Shown here one piece after another: positions 1-9,158 of a stretch of DNA of 40,306 nucleotides. Location: NCBI GenBank assembly GCA_035764505.1, contig DASTZC010000287.1, forward strand, positions 1 through 40,306, given 5' to 3'. A program made the position numbers and the translations under genes. How positions within the stretch are numbered: position 1 is the first letter of the stretch; every line of letters starts with the position of its first letter. The DNA comes from Candidatus Polarisedimenticolia bacterium (GTDB taxonomy: Bacteria > Acidobacteriota > Polarisedimenticolia > Gp22-AA2 > AA152). Under the pieces are notes generated by a model. It worked only from the letters and a program-made list of their open reading frames with translations, was not told where the DNA came from and searched no databases.

Positions 1-615
1 GCCGGCCAGGCCGCTTCCCCGGGGGGTGCGGCGCGCCCCCGCCAGGAGCTCTCCGCTGACCGGATGGCGCACGTCGCCGAAGGCGTTGACCACCGCCAGC
101 GCGCCGACCGCCAGGCTGCCGCGGCGCAGCGTCGCGATGCCGACGCCCCCCTTCATGGCACGTGGCATACCGTAATACTTTCCCACCGTCGCGCCCGTCC
201 CGGCCCCGACGCTTCCTTCCGCCACGCGCGACGCACGGGCGGCGCGGCAGGCGCGCCGCGCCATCGCCGCGTCGGGCCGCCGCCGCGAGCTTCCCACGCC
301 CAGATCGAACAGGATGGCCCCGGTGACGATCGGGATGCGCACCCCGCGAACCGGAAAGCCGACCCGCCGTCCTTCCAGGTAGGTCATCACGCCGGCCCCT
401 GCGTCCAGGCCGAAGCCGCTGCCGCCGGCGAAGAAGATGGCATGCACCCTTTGCACCCGGTGGCCGGGCAGCGCCACCGTGGGATTGCGCAGCGAGGAGC
501 CGCCGCCGCGCACGTCCAGCCCGCACACCGCCCCCTTCTCGCACAGCACCACCGTGATGCCGGTGGCCGCGCGACGATCGCTCGCATGCCCGATGCGGAC
601 TCCCGGAAGACCCAA
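1..615 (-). CDS. P1 family (DmpA/S58) peptidase, 3' end cut off by window edge
   Basis: The reading frame from a TTG at 615 runs 205 codons without a stop to the window edge. It opens with GLPGVRIGHAS and contains VRGGGSSLRNP, HAIFFAGGSGFGLDA and EGSVGAGTGATVGKYYG, the signature blocks of the P1/DmpA (MEROPS S58, N-terminal nucleophile) aminopeptidases. These cleave themselves into two chains and remove N-terminal residues from small peptides or amides. The nucleophile and self-cleavage site lie further downstream, outside the window, so activity cannot be judged. TTG was chosen because GGAGGG lies just upstream and homologues start with this G-V-R-I-G-H block; an ATG at 635 is in another frame. 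It is divergent from the dehydrogenase at 787. Family is clear; substrate unknown. Confidence 0.85.
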   Translation of the reverse strand, partial: MGLPGVRIGHASDRRAATGITVVLCEKGAVCGLDVRGGGSSLRNPTVALPGHRVQRVHAIFFAGGSGFGLDAGAGVMTYLEGRRVGFPVRGVRIPIVTGAILFDLGVGSSRRRPDAAMARRACRAARASRVAEGSVGAGTGATVGKYYGMPRAMKGGVGIATLRRGSLAVGALAVVNAFGDVRHPVSGELLAGARRTPRGSGLAG

Positions 616-730
616 GCTCCCTCCTGTCGTTTCATGCCTCCGGCCGGCGCATCGTATCACCTCTCGACTCCTCGCCTCCGCGGCCGCCGCGCGGCGATCG
701 AGCCTCTTTCCCGGAGCGCCGCGACGATGA

Positions 731-759
731 TTGACAGCCAGAAGGGCCCCGCCTATCCT
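731..759 (+). promoter_or_regulatory. sigma70-type promoter of the 787 gene
   Basis: TTGACA at 731-736, a 17-base spacer and TATCCT at 754-759. Transcription would start near 766, about 20 bases before the TTG at 787, which has GAGG at 775-778. The promoter overlaps the upstream in-frame ATG at 727, so that ATG cannot be on this transcript. Confidence 0.6.
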
Positions 760-786
760 GTGCGGGTCATCGTCGAGGAAAAAATC

Positions 787-1803
787 TTGAGCTCGCCCAT
801 CAAGGTCGTGCAGTTCGGCATGGGGCCCATCGGCGTCGCGCTGGCCAAGGAAGTGCTGTCGCGCGCCGATCTGGAGCTGACCGGCGCCGTGGACCGGGCG
901 CCGGGAAACGCTGGCCGGCCGCTCGACGAGCTGGTGGGGCCGCAGGCGCACAACCTGCCGCGCGTCGTGCCGAACCTCGGGGATCTGCCGACGCCTCCGC
1001 AGCCGCGTGTCGTCCTGCACGCCACCGGCTCCCGCCTCAAGGAGGTGATGCCGCAGCTGGAGGAGATCCTGTCGATGGGGTACCACTGCGTCTCCTCGTG
1101 CGAGGAGCTCTCTTACCCCTTCCTGCGGCATCCCGAGCTCGGACAGCGTCTGGACGATCTGGCGAGGCGCAACGGCGTCGGCCTGGTCGGCGCCGGGATC
1201 AACCCGGGCTTCGCGCTCGATCTGCTGCCGGCGCTGCTGGCCACCGCCTGCCGGCGCATCGACCGGGTCGAGGCGCTGCGCTCCGTCGAGGTGACCGACC
1301 GCCGCGAGCCGCTGCAGCTGAAAGTGGGGATGGGGCTGACGCTCGAAGCCTACCGGACCAAGGAGCAGGCGGTGGGAGGCATGGGGCACGTGGGGCTGGC
1401 CGAATCGGCGGCGCTATTGGGATCGGCCTTGGGCTGGAGCACGCGGGGCATCGAGGAGTCGAGCGAGCCGGTGATCGCGCAGCACGAGATCACCATGGGA
1501 AGCCGCACTTTCGAGCCCGGAACGGTGCTCGGCACGCGGACGCGCGCGGTTCTCAAGGTGGACGGGGAGGACCGCCTCCTCCTTCAAGTGACGATTGCCG
1601 CGGCGGTCGGCAGGGAAGAAGATCACATCATGCTGGAGGGGGACCCGACCCTCGAGCTGGTCATTCCCGGAGGAATTCCGGGGGATTCCGCCACTGCTTC
1701 CATCCTGGCAAGCATGGCTCGGCGGATTGTGGCCGTCCCCCCCGGCCTGCATAGCGTTCTGACGCTTCCGGTGGTGCCCCCCGGCCCACCGAGACTGGTC
1801 TGA
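787..1803 (+). CDS. dihydrodipicolinate-reductase-like NAD(P)-binding dehydrogenase (2,4-diaminopentanoate dehydrogenase type)
   Basis: A 338-residue protein. The N-terminal Rossmann fold begins KVVQFGMGPIG (GxGxxG at about residues 10-15), followed by a DapB-like layout: VVLHATGS, the HCVSSCEELSYP block and VGAGINPGFALDLLP. This pattern is seen in the DapB-related family that includes 2,4-diaminopentanoate dehydrogenase of ornithine fermentation; many members are annotated only as dihydrodipicolinate reductase. No other ornithine-degradation gene is in the window, so the substrate is open. The TTG start at 787 has GAGG eight bases upstream and a promoter just before that. The frame stays open upstream to 64, but that part overlaps the divergent peptidase and looks non-coding. 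The stop lies 6 bases from the convergent ATPase stop, with no terminator between. Confidence 0.75.
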   Translation: MSSPIKVVQFGMGPIGVALAKEVLSRADLELTGAVDRAPGNAGRPLDELVGPQAHNLPRVVPNLGDLPTPPQPRVVLHATGSRLKEVMPQLEEILSMGYHCVSSCEELSYPFLRHPELGQRLDDLARRNGVGLVGAGINPGFALDLLPALLATACRRIDRVEALRSVEVTDRREPLQLKVGMGLTLEAYRTKEQAVGGMGHVGLAESAALLGSALGWSTRGIEESSEPVIAQHEITMGSRTFEPGTVLGTRTRAVLKVDGEDRLLLQVTIAAAVGREEDHIMLEGDPTLELVIPGGIPGDSATASILASMARRIVAVPPGLHSVLTLPVVPPGPPRLV

Positions 1804-1809
1804 AGCCCC

Positions 1810-3141
1810 CTACATCGACAGCTCGGCTTCCTCCGACAGGAAGTAGGAGCCGCAGACCCGATCCAGGGTCGTGGCGTCGAGCGACGGCTCGCCCCCGGCG
1901 AAGCGCGCGGCATCCACCACCTTGTCCAGGAGGTCGCGCGGATGGCAGCAGCGGACCGGGATCCCCTGCTTGCCGTAGTACTCCTCGAACAGGTAATCCA
2001 CCGCCCATTCCCCGCCGGCCACGTGGTGCCGCTCGCACTCGCGCAGGAAGATCTCGCGGTATTCGGCGCGCGACGGATCGGTAATGGCGATCTTGTAGCG
2101 GATGCGCCGCAGGAACGCCTCGTCCACCAGGTCGTGCGGACGCAGGTTGGTGGCGAAGATCACGAGGCTGCGGAAGGGGACCGGGAACTTGCGACCGGTG
2201 TGCAGCGTCAGGTAGTCCACGGCGCGGTCCAGCGGCACGATCCAGCGGTTCAGCAGGTCGCGCGGCTGGACGAGCTGGCGTCCGAAGTCGTCGAGGATGA
2301 AGACGCCGCCGTTCGACTTCATCTGCAGCGGCGCCTGGTAGAAGCCCTCCCGCTCGTTGAAGATGAGATCCAGCATCTCCAGCGTCAGCTCGCCGCCGCT
2401 GAAGACCACGGGCCGGCGGGCGCGCACCCAGCGGCGATCGCGCAGGTCGCCCGACAGCGGCGTGTCTTCCGATCCGGCCGTCTCCTCGTCCCCATGGAAT
2501 ACGGGGTCGTAGACCTTGATCACCTGCTGGTCCATCTCGACGGCGTGCGGGATGTGGATGGCTCCCCCCAGGGCCCGCCCGATCGCCTCGGCCAGCATCG
2601 TCTTGCCGTTGCCGGGGGCGCCGTACAGGAACAGGGTCTTGCGCGCCGCCACCGCCGGACCGACGCGCTCCAGCAGCCCGGGCTGCATCACGATGTGGGA
2701 GAAAGCCTCGCGCAGCCGGTCGGCGGGAATGCGCTCCAGCCCGAGGTTCTGCAGCGTCACGCGCCGGGAGTATTCGGCCAGGGACACCGGCGCCGGGCCG
2801 ACATAGCGGCTCACGGCCATCGCCTCGCGGGCCCGGTCCCGCCCGGCGGAGAGGATGCAGTATCGATAGGCCGCGCGGCTGGGGCCGTCGTTCCCCTTCA
2901 TCTCGATGAGTCGCTCGCGCTTGAGCGCCTCGAGCGTCCCTTCCAGGACGTTGAAGGGCAGGCGCAGCGCGTCGGCGAGCTCGGTGCCGCGCATCTCGTT
3001 CTGGTAGTACAGGGTCTTGAGCGTCAGGTCGAAGAGAAAGGCGGCCGAGAGCCCGGTTTCCTCGGGGGTCCTGGGCGCGCGGGGAGTTTCCGAGTCGTGC
3101 GTCGTAGCGTTGATGACTTCCATCGCGGTCCGCGTGCTCAT
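1810..3141 (-). CDS. winged-helix AAA+ ATPase, last gene of the Tad operon
   Basis: A 443-residue cytoplasmic protein. Residues about 30-100 (LSAAFLFDLTLKTLYYQNEM to the CILSAGR region) look like a winged-helix unit; the AAA+ domain follows with Walker A GAPGNGKT at 174-181, Walker B GVFILDDFG at 279-287, sensor-1-like FATN at 329-332 and arginines at 345-346 that could act as finger residues. No membrane segment or signal peptide is seen. It starts one base after the DUF192 stop with AAGGAGG six bases upstream, so it is almost certainly co-transcribed with the pilus genes. It is not one of the classical Tad proteins. I infer an accessory role in pilus assembly, remodelling or regulation, not a known function. 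Family (AAA+) is sure; role is not. Confidence 0.8.
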   Translation of the reverse strand: MSTRTAMEVINATTHDSETPRAPRTPEETGLSAAFLFDLTLKTLYYQNEMRGTELADALRLPFNVLEGTLEALKRERLIEMKGNDGPSRAAYRYCILSAGRDRAREAMAVSRYVGPAPVSLAEYSRRVTLQNLGLERIPADRLREAFSHIVMQPGLLERVGPAVAARKTLFLYGAPGNGKTMLAEAIGRALGGAIHIPHAVEMDQQVIKVYDPVFHGDEETAGSEDTPLSGDLRDRRWVRARRPVVFSGGELTLEMLDLIFNEREGFYQAPLQMKSNGGVFILDDFGRQLVQPRDLLNRWIVPLDRAVDYLTLHTGRKFPVPFRSLVIFATNLRPHDLVDEAFLRRIRYKIAITDPSRAEYREIFLRECERHHVAGGEWAVDYLFEEYYGKQGIPVRCCHPRDLLDKVVDAARFAGGEPSLDATTLDRVCGSYFLSEEAELSM

Positions 3142-3142
3142 C

Positions 3143-3496
3143 TCATGCCTCCTTGGGTTCGATTTCGATCCGGTCGCCGATGCGGGTCCGGCTGCGCCGG
3201 ACGGTGCCTGCCGGGAGCTCCAGGACGGTCCTCGCCTTCCAGCGGATCGGGGCGAAGCGTCCGGGGGAGAGGTTCTCCTCCAGCCCCACGACGTTGCGGT
3301 CGCGGTCCAGGAAAACCACGTCGATCGGAAAGGCCATGCCGTGCGTGTGGATGCTCCGGCACGGGACGATCCATAGCGCCTCGCCGCTCTCCAGCCCCGT
3401 GCGCCCGGTCAGGCCGCGCAGGCGGGTCCAGAAGGTGTCGGCCTTGACCACCTGAGTGGCCAGCTCGGCTTCGCTGCGGGGATTCACGGCGCGCAT
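3143..3496 (-). CDS. DUF192 family protein in the Tad operon
   Basis: A 117-residue protein with the DUF192 hallmarks: an early R-x-x-G-L block (TRLRGLTGR), IVPCRSIHTHGMAFPIDVVFLD in the middle and a closing V-L-E-L-P-A-G segment. DUF192 is a small beta-rich domain of unknown function found in bacteria and archaea, often exported; here no signal peptide is obvious, so it may be cytoplasmic. It sits 10 bases after tadC and 1 base before the AAA+ ATPase, so it belongs to the pilus transcript. The start ATG at 3496 is the first plausible one after the tadC stop. The function is unknown. Confidence 0.85.
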   Translation of the reverse strand: MRAVNPRSEAELATQVVKADTFWTRLRGLTGRTGLESGEALWIVPCRSIHTHGMAFPIDVVFLDRDRNVVGLEENLSPGRFAPIRWKARTVLELPAGTVRRSRTRIGDRIEIEPKEA

Positions 3497-3506
3497 CGCA
3501 GCCCCC

Positions 3507-4466
3507 TCATTTGGCCGTCGCCTGGATCGTGTCGCTGAAGATCCGGGCGAGGTTCAGGAAGGCCGGGCCGAGGATCACCACCAGCAGCGCGGGGAAGATG
3601 CAGAACAGGAGCGGGAAGATCAGCTTGATCGTCGTCTTGGCGGCGGCCTCCTCGGCGCGCTGGATGCGCTCGGTGCGCAGGCAGTCGGAGTGGACGCGCA
3701 GCGACTTGGCGACGCTGGTCCCGAACTTGTCGGTCTGGATCAGCATGGCGGCCAGGGCGATGATGTCGTCGACGCCCGTGCGCTCGCCCAGGTTCTTGAG
3801 GGCCTCGACGCGCGTCCTGCCGGCCCGGATCTCCAGATTGACCAGCTTCAGCTCCTCGCTGATCTCCTGGTGCGTCCGCTCCAGCTCCTCGGAGACCTTC
3901 ACGATCGCCTGGTTCAGCCCCATGCCGGCTTCCACGCAGATGACCAGCAGGTCCAGCGCATCCGGCAGGCTCAGCTTGAGGCGGTGCTGGCGGCCGCGCG
4001 CCTGGCTCTTCAGGACCATCTTGGGCAGCATCATGCCGAGCAGCGCCAGCAGGGCGGTGATGAGGAAGCGTGTCGCCGGCATCATGTGGATCTTGAGGGT
4101 GCCCAGGAAGAACGCCGTGGGCATGCACACCATGCAGACCAGGCGGATGGTGTTGTAGGTGGACAGCGCGGTGCCGGTGCGGTGCCCCGCGTAGTGCAGC
4201 AGCTTCTGGGTCTTGGAGGCACTGGCCATCGAGATCGGCGTGCGCAGCATGCGCTTCCGCAGGAAGCCGGCCTGGCGCGAGTCCACCGGCGTGGTGGCCA
4301 GTGCCGGGCCGAGGCCCTCCGTCGCGGCCGCGATCGAGGATTCCGGGAGCCGTCCCAGGCGATCCACCGCGGCGCGGCGGGGCTTGAGGGCCAGGTAGGC
4401 GGCGGCCGACAGCGAGATCGTGAACGTGGCGATCAATCCGAAGAGGACGGTCATCTCGATATTCAT
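3507..4466 (-). CDS. tadC: Tad inner-membrane platform protein TadC
   Basis: A 319-residue type II secretion F-domain membrane protein. An N-terminal membrane segment (residues about 5-27), two central ones (about 125-160) and a final hydrophobic stretch (LLFCIFPALLVVILGPAFL) surround the cytoplasmic F domain, which contains LPDALDLLVICVEAGMGLNQAI, the typical TadB/TadC block. With TadB it forms the inner-membrane platform on which the CpaF ATPase acts to push Flp subunits into the pilus. It starts 3 bases after tadB ends and is followed 10 bases later by the DUF192 gene. Its position after tadB and its length match TadC. Confidence 0.93.
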   Translation of the reverse strand: MNIEMTVLFGLIATFTISLSAAAYLALKPRRAAVDRLGRLPESSIAAATEGLGPALATTPVDSRQAGFLRKRMLRTPISMASASKTQKLLHYAGHRTGTALSTYNTIRLVCMVCMPTAFFLGTLKIHMMPATRFLITALLALLGMMLPKMVLKSQARGRQHRLKLSLPDALDLLVICVEAGMGLNQAIVKVSEELERTHQEISEELKLVNLEIRAGRTRVEALKNLGERTGVDDIIALAAMLIQTDKFGTSVAKSLRVHSDCLRTERIQRAEEAAAKTTIKLIFPLLFCIFPALLVVILGPAFLNLARIFSDTIQATAK

Positions 4467-4469
4467 CGG

Positions 4470-5438
4470 CTATACCTCGATGTTGACGATCTTGCGGATC
4501 CACAGCAGCCCGACCAGCTGCATCACCCCGGCGGCAATCAGCAAGCGGATACCCCAAGTATCGTTGAAGATGATCTTCATGTACTCGTAGTTCAGGCAGA
4601 GCGTGATGAGTCCCATCACCGGCGGCAGGCACATCAGGATGATGCCGGTCAGCTTCGCCTGCGCCGTGTGCACCTTGAGCTGCCGCCAGATGCGGAAGCG
4701 CTCGCGGATGGTGGTCGAGATCTTTCCCAGCAGCTCTGCCAGGTTGCCGCCCGACTGGCGCTGGATCAGCACCGCCACCACGAACAGCTTGAGGTCGAGC
4801 AGGGCGACGCGATCCAGCAGGTTCATCAGGGCGCTCTTCATCGGCAACCCGTAGTTCTGCTCCTCGAAGACCCGCTGGAACTCTTTGCCGACCGGGTCAG
4901 GCATCTCGTCGGCGATCATCTTGATGCCGGTGTTGAAGGCGTGGCCGGCGCGGATGGCCCGGGCCAGCAGGTCGATGGCGTCAGGGAACTGCGCCTCGAA
5001 GCGGCGGAAGCGCTTGTTGCGGATTCGGACCACGATCAGGATCGGCAGGAACGCCAGCGCCACGCCGATCGGGATCGCCAGAAGCACCCCCAGCCGGAAC
5101 CCCAGGGCGCCGAGGAAGCCGGCCACGGCGCACACGGCGATCCACAGGGCGAACGTACCGGTCTTCATCTTGAGGTCGGCCTGCTCCAGCAGACGCTTCA
5201 TCTTGCCGCCGGCGCGGAAGCGCAGCAGCAGCTGCTGCAAGGGGCCGATGCCGGAGAGCGTCGAGTCCTTGAGGATGCTGAGCTCCTCCTCGCCGGCTCC
5301 GGCGGCCGCCAGCACGGCGGAGACGCGGGCCGTCATGAGCTTGTCCACCGAGCGGCTCTGCTGGCGGACCAGCAGCATGCTCACGCCGATCACCATCAGC
5401 GAGGTGGCGCAGAAGACCAGGAAGATGGGCAGCAACAT
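4470..5438 (-). CDS. tadB: Tad inner-membrane platform protein TadB
   Basis: A 322-residue type II secretion F-domain protein. It opens with a membrane segment (LLPIFLVFCATSLMVIGVSML), has a hydrophobic pair near residues 95-130, then the F domain with FPDAIDLLARAIRAGHAFNTGI and LFVVAVLIQRQSGGNLAELL, and ends in two more membrane segments. This is the TadB layout; the partner TadC lies immediately downstream. Start ATG 5438 is 3 bases from the cpaF stop, implying translational coupling. The role is the platform of the Flp pilus machine. Confidence 0.93.
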   Translation of the reverse strand: MLLPIFLVFCATSLMVIGVSMLLVRQQSRSVDKLMTARVSAVLAAAGAGEEELSILKDSTLSGIGPLQQLLLRFRAGGKMKRLLEQADLKMKTGTFALWIAVCAVAGFLGALGFRLGVLLAIPIGVALAFLPILIVVRIRNKRFRRFEAQFPDAIDLLARAIRAGHAFNTGIKMIADEMPDPVGKEFQRVFEEQNYGLPMKSALMNLLDRVALLDLKLFVVAVLIQRQSGGNLAELLGKISTTIRERFRIWRQLKVHTAQAKLTGIILMCLPPVMGLITLCLNYEYMKIIFNDTWGIRLLIAAGVMQLVGLLWIRKIVNIEV

Positions 5439-5441
5439 GGG

Positions 5442-6788
<1,347 letters not shown>

Positions 6789-6810
6789 GCGCTCCTCCTT
6801 CTACGGCCGC

Positions 6811-8049
6811 TCAGGCCGAGGCTCCATGATGGGAAATGCGGGCCATGCCCTTCGGAAAGATCCCCAGCACCTTGCGCCGGGCGGGGGCCGCGGCCTCGCC
6901 GCCGGGCGACAGGGCCGTGGCGTATCCCTCGAAGCAGGTGGCCAGGCCGTTGCGGTTGCGACTGACGAACGGGATCCCGTCGTTGAGGGCTTCGGGGATC
7001 GAGCGGGTGTCCTGGGGCACGGTCCAGGAGACCTTGAGCTCGAGCACCTTCTCCGCCTCGTCGAGCGTGATGTAAGGGTTGCGGTCGTAGCGGTTCACCA
7101 CCAGGCGCACCAGGTCGCGCGCCACGCCGTTCTGCTCGAGCCGGCGCAGGCACCACTGGGCGCGGCGCAGCGCCAGCAGGTCGAGCGTGGTGATCACGTG
7201 GACCATGTCGGACTGCCCTAATCCCGCCTGGGTGGAGGGCTCGGTCAGCTCGCCGGTGTTCACCACCACGAACTCGTACTGCTCGCGCACGAACTGGAGG
7301 AGCTGGGCGACGCGCGCCGGGTCGGTGTTGACGGCCTTCTCGAGCGACTCGCTCGCCGCCAGGACCTCGAGGCCCGAGACGTGCCGCAGGACCATGCCGT
7401 TGAGAAGCTCGCGGTCCATGCGGTGGGTGTTGGCGACCGCGTCGCTGACGCTGAAGCTGGGGCTCAGGTTCAACAGGAGCGCGGCGTCGCCGGCGGCGAG
7501 GTCCAGATCCACCAGGAGGGTGGAGCGTCCGGCGCTCGCCAGCGTCACCGCCAGGTTGGTCGCCAGGGTGGTGGCGCCGCAGCCGCCCTTCGCCGAGAGG
7601 AAGGTCATGACGCGGCCGCGCGTCCCCTTGTGGGTATGCACGGCGGGGGCGGAGCGCTTCCAGAACCTGGCCACCGCCTCCGAGAGGACCTTGCCGTCCA
7701 GGGGCAGGGGGATGAACTCGGCGGCGCCGGCCTGCTGGGCCCGGAGCATCAGCCCCGGATCGCTCATGCCGCCGGCCACGAAGACGCGCGGTGAGGGATG
7801 GCGGTCGAAGATCTCCTGCACGAGGGCCATCGAGGCGCCATCGGCCTCCGTGTCCACCAGGATCAGGGAGGTCTCGCTCGACTCCAGGACCGTCAGGCAG
7901 CCGTTCAGGCGCGCCGAGCGCGGTCCGCTTTCCATCGCCTTCACATGAATCGAATCATGCTCGGAAACCGCCTTTTTCACCTGCTCCAGGAAGGCGGGAC
8001 GCTCGGTGACGACGAACAGGTCGGTCGGGGGGGTCTTCGAAGTCTTCAT
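6811..8049 (-). CDS. cpaE: Tad pilus polar-localisation ATPase CpaE/TadZ
   Basis: A 412-residue MinD/ParA-like protein. Residues 1-130 form a receiver-like but phosphorylation-incompetent domain (LILVDTEAD, RVFVAGG, AGAAEFIPLPL). The ATPase domain has the deviant Walker A KGGCGATT at 154-161: the leading Lys is kept but the usual second Lys (GKT) is Ala, as is normal in TadZ/CpaE. The family positions the pilus machine at the pole. ATG 8049 overlaps the stop of the preceding tadG-like gene by one base (TAATG), so the longer in-frame extension upstream is not used. Part of the tad operon. Confidence 0.92.
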   Translation of the reverse strand: MKTSKTPPTDLFVVTERPAFLEQVKKAVSEHDSIHVKAMESGPRSARLNGCLTVLESSETSLILVDTEADGASMALVQEIFDRHPSPRVFVAGGMSDPGLMLRAQQAGAAEFIPLPLDGKVLSEAVARFWKRSAPAVHTHKGTRGRVMTFLSAKGGCGATTLATNLAVTLASAGRSTLLVDLDLAAGDAALLLNLSPSFSVSDAVANTHRMDRELLNGMVLRHVSGLEVLAASESLEKAVNTDPARVAQLLQFVREQYEFVVVNTGELTEPSTQAGLGQSDMVHVITTLDLLALRRAQWCLRRLEQNGVARDLVRLVVNRYDRNPYITLDEAEKVLELKVSWTVPQDTRSIPEALNDGIPFVSRNRNGLATCFEGYATALSPGGEAAAPARRKVLGIFPKGMARISHHGASA

Positions 8050-9131
8050 TATTCGACAAGCCTCACGGTTTGGAGTCCGCCCGGGGATGCTCCTTGCCCG
8101 ATGCCGGAAGTGGGGAGAATGCGGGCTGTAACAGTTCCGTTGCCGCTGATGTCCTCGAGGAAAAGGCTGGCGATGTTGGTGACGACGAAGCTCTGCTTGC
8201 CTGAGGTGAACGGAAACCGCGGATCGAAGAACGGGATGCGGATGATCCGTGGGCTGCCGGTCTCTCCGTACTTGCTGCCGGTAATCACCTTGTTGGCGGC
8301 GTCCCACTTGGCGCCGGAGTCCTGGGCGATCAGGTCCTCGACCCCCTGCTTGGTCGGTCCGACCAGGTTGCCGTTCTGGGTCCACAGGGTGTCGCCGATG
8401 GAAATGGTGCTGGGATTGCAGCCGGAGATGTTCTCGCGGTAGCGATCGCCGCCGACGTCGGGAGAGCCCGGAATCGGCAGATCGATCGGAAAGAACTGGC
8501 CCGGCGCGATGGCGGAGCCGGGATTGGCCTGCTTGACGATCAGCTGTACGCCGATGTCGAAGCCGTTGTTGCGGTAATCGGTGGCGTAGGAGGTCACGCC
8601 TTTCTCGTAGTACTCGCCCGCGTCGTACTTGCCGTTGCCATTGGTGTCGGCGAAGGCGTCGGGAAGAGCCCAGGGTTTCATGCAGCTGATCGAATTACCC
8701 AGGACCACTTCGGCGGTGGCGCAGGCCGAGACGTCGACCGAGTTGCGCCAGATGCGGGCGAAGAAGGTCGGCACCGGATTGCCTCGGGCCGCGGTGCGCG
8801 GCACGCAGACCCGGCAGCGCTTGAGGTTCAAATCGACCGTGACATCGCCGTTGTTGATGGCGACGGGGGTCGACAGCACCTGATTGTAATTGGCGTACTC
8901 CACGCCCTTGGCGGTCGCCTTGGCCGCGACGCCGGCGTTCAGGGTGTTGAACATCAGCATGTGTCCGCCGCAGGCCAGAGCCCCTGAGTCGGCGGCGTTC
9001 TGGCACTGGGTGCGCGCCGTGTACAGAACGCCGGCATCGATCGCCAGCGCCGCGGCGCCAATCAGGACCAGCATGACCAGGGCCACGAAGACCATTGTGG
9101 CGCCTTTCTCATCCTTCCAAAGCTGCGACAT
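8049..9131 (-). CDS. TadG-like minor pilin / pilus assembly protein with an EF-hand-like loop
   Basis: A 360-residue protein beginning with a short charged leader and one membrane helix (MVFVALVMLVLIGAAALAID), then ARTQCQNAADSGALACGG, the hallmark of the TadE/G-like (Tad domain) family. Unlike Flp and TadE here, the residue after the possible cleavage Gly is not followed by Glu at +5, so processing by the prepilin peptidase is uncertain. The rest should lie in the periplasm or on the pilus. It has a CxxC (residues 106-109) and a 12-residue stretch DTNGNGKYDAGE at 162-173 that matches a calcium-binding EF-hand or dockerin loop. It sits 27 bases after cpaC and overlaps cpaE. A tip or anchoring role is inferred from the family. 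Confidence 0.85.
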   Translation of the reverse strand: MSQLWKDEKGATMVFVALVMLVLIGAAALAIDAGVLYTARTQCQNAADSGALACGGHMLMFNTLNAGVAAKATAKGVEYANYNQVLSTPVAINNGDVTVDLNLKRCRVCVPRTAARGNPVPTFFARIWRNSVDVSACATAEVVLGNSISCMKPWALPDAFADTNGNGKYDAGEYYEKGVTSYATDYRNNGFDIGVQLIVKQANPGSAIAPGQFFPIDLPIPGSPDVGGDRYRENISGCNPSTISIGDTLWTQNGNLVGPTKQGVEDLIAQDSGAKWDAANKVITGSKYGETGSPRIIRIPFFDPRFPFTSGKQSFVVTNIASLFLEDISGNGTVTARILPTSGIGQGASPGGLQTVRLVE

Positions 9132-9158
9132 GTTGCACCTCGCTCCTATGCCTGGCCG

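Noticed and set aside
64-786. Upstream in-frame extension of the 787 dehydrogenase
   Set aside because: It covers the divergent peptidase on the opposite strand, has no family similarity, and a promoter with TTGACA lies inside it.
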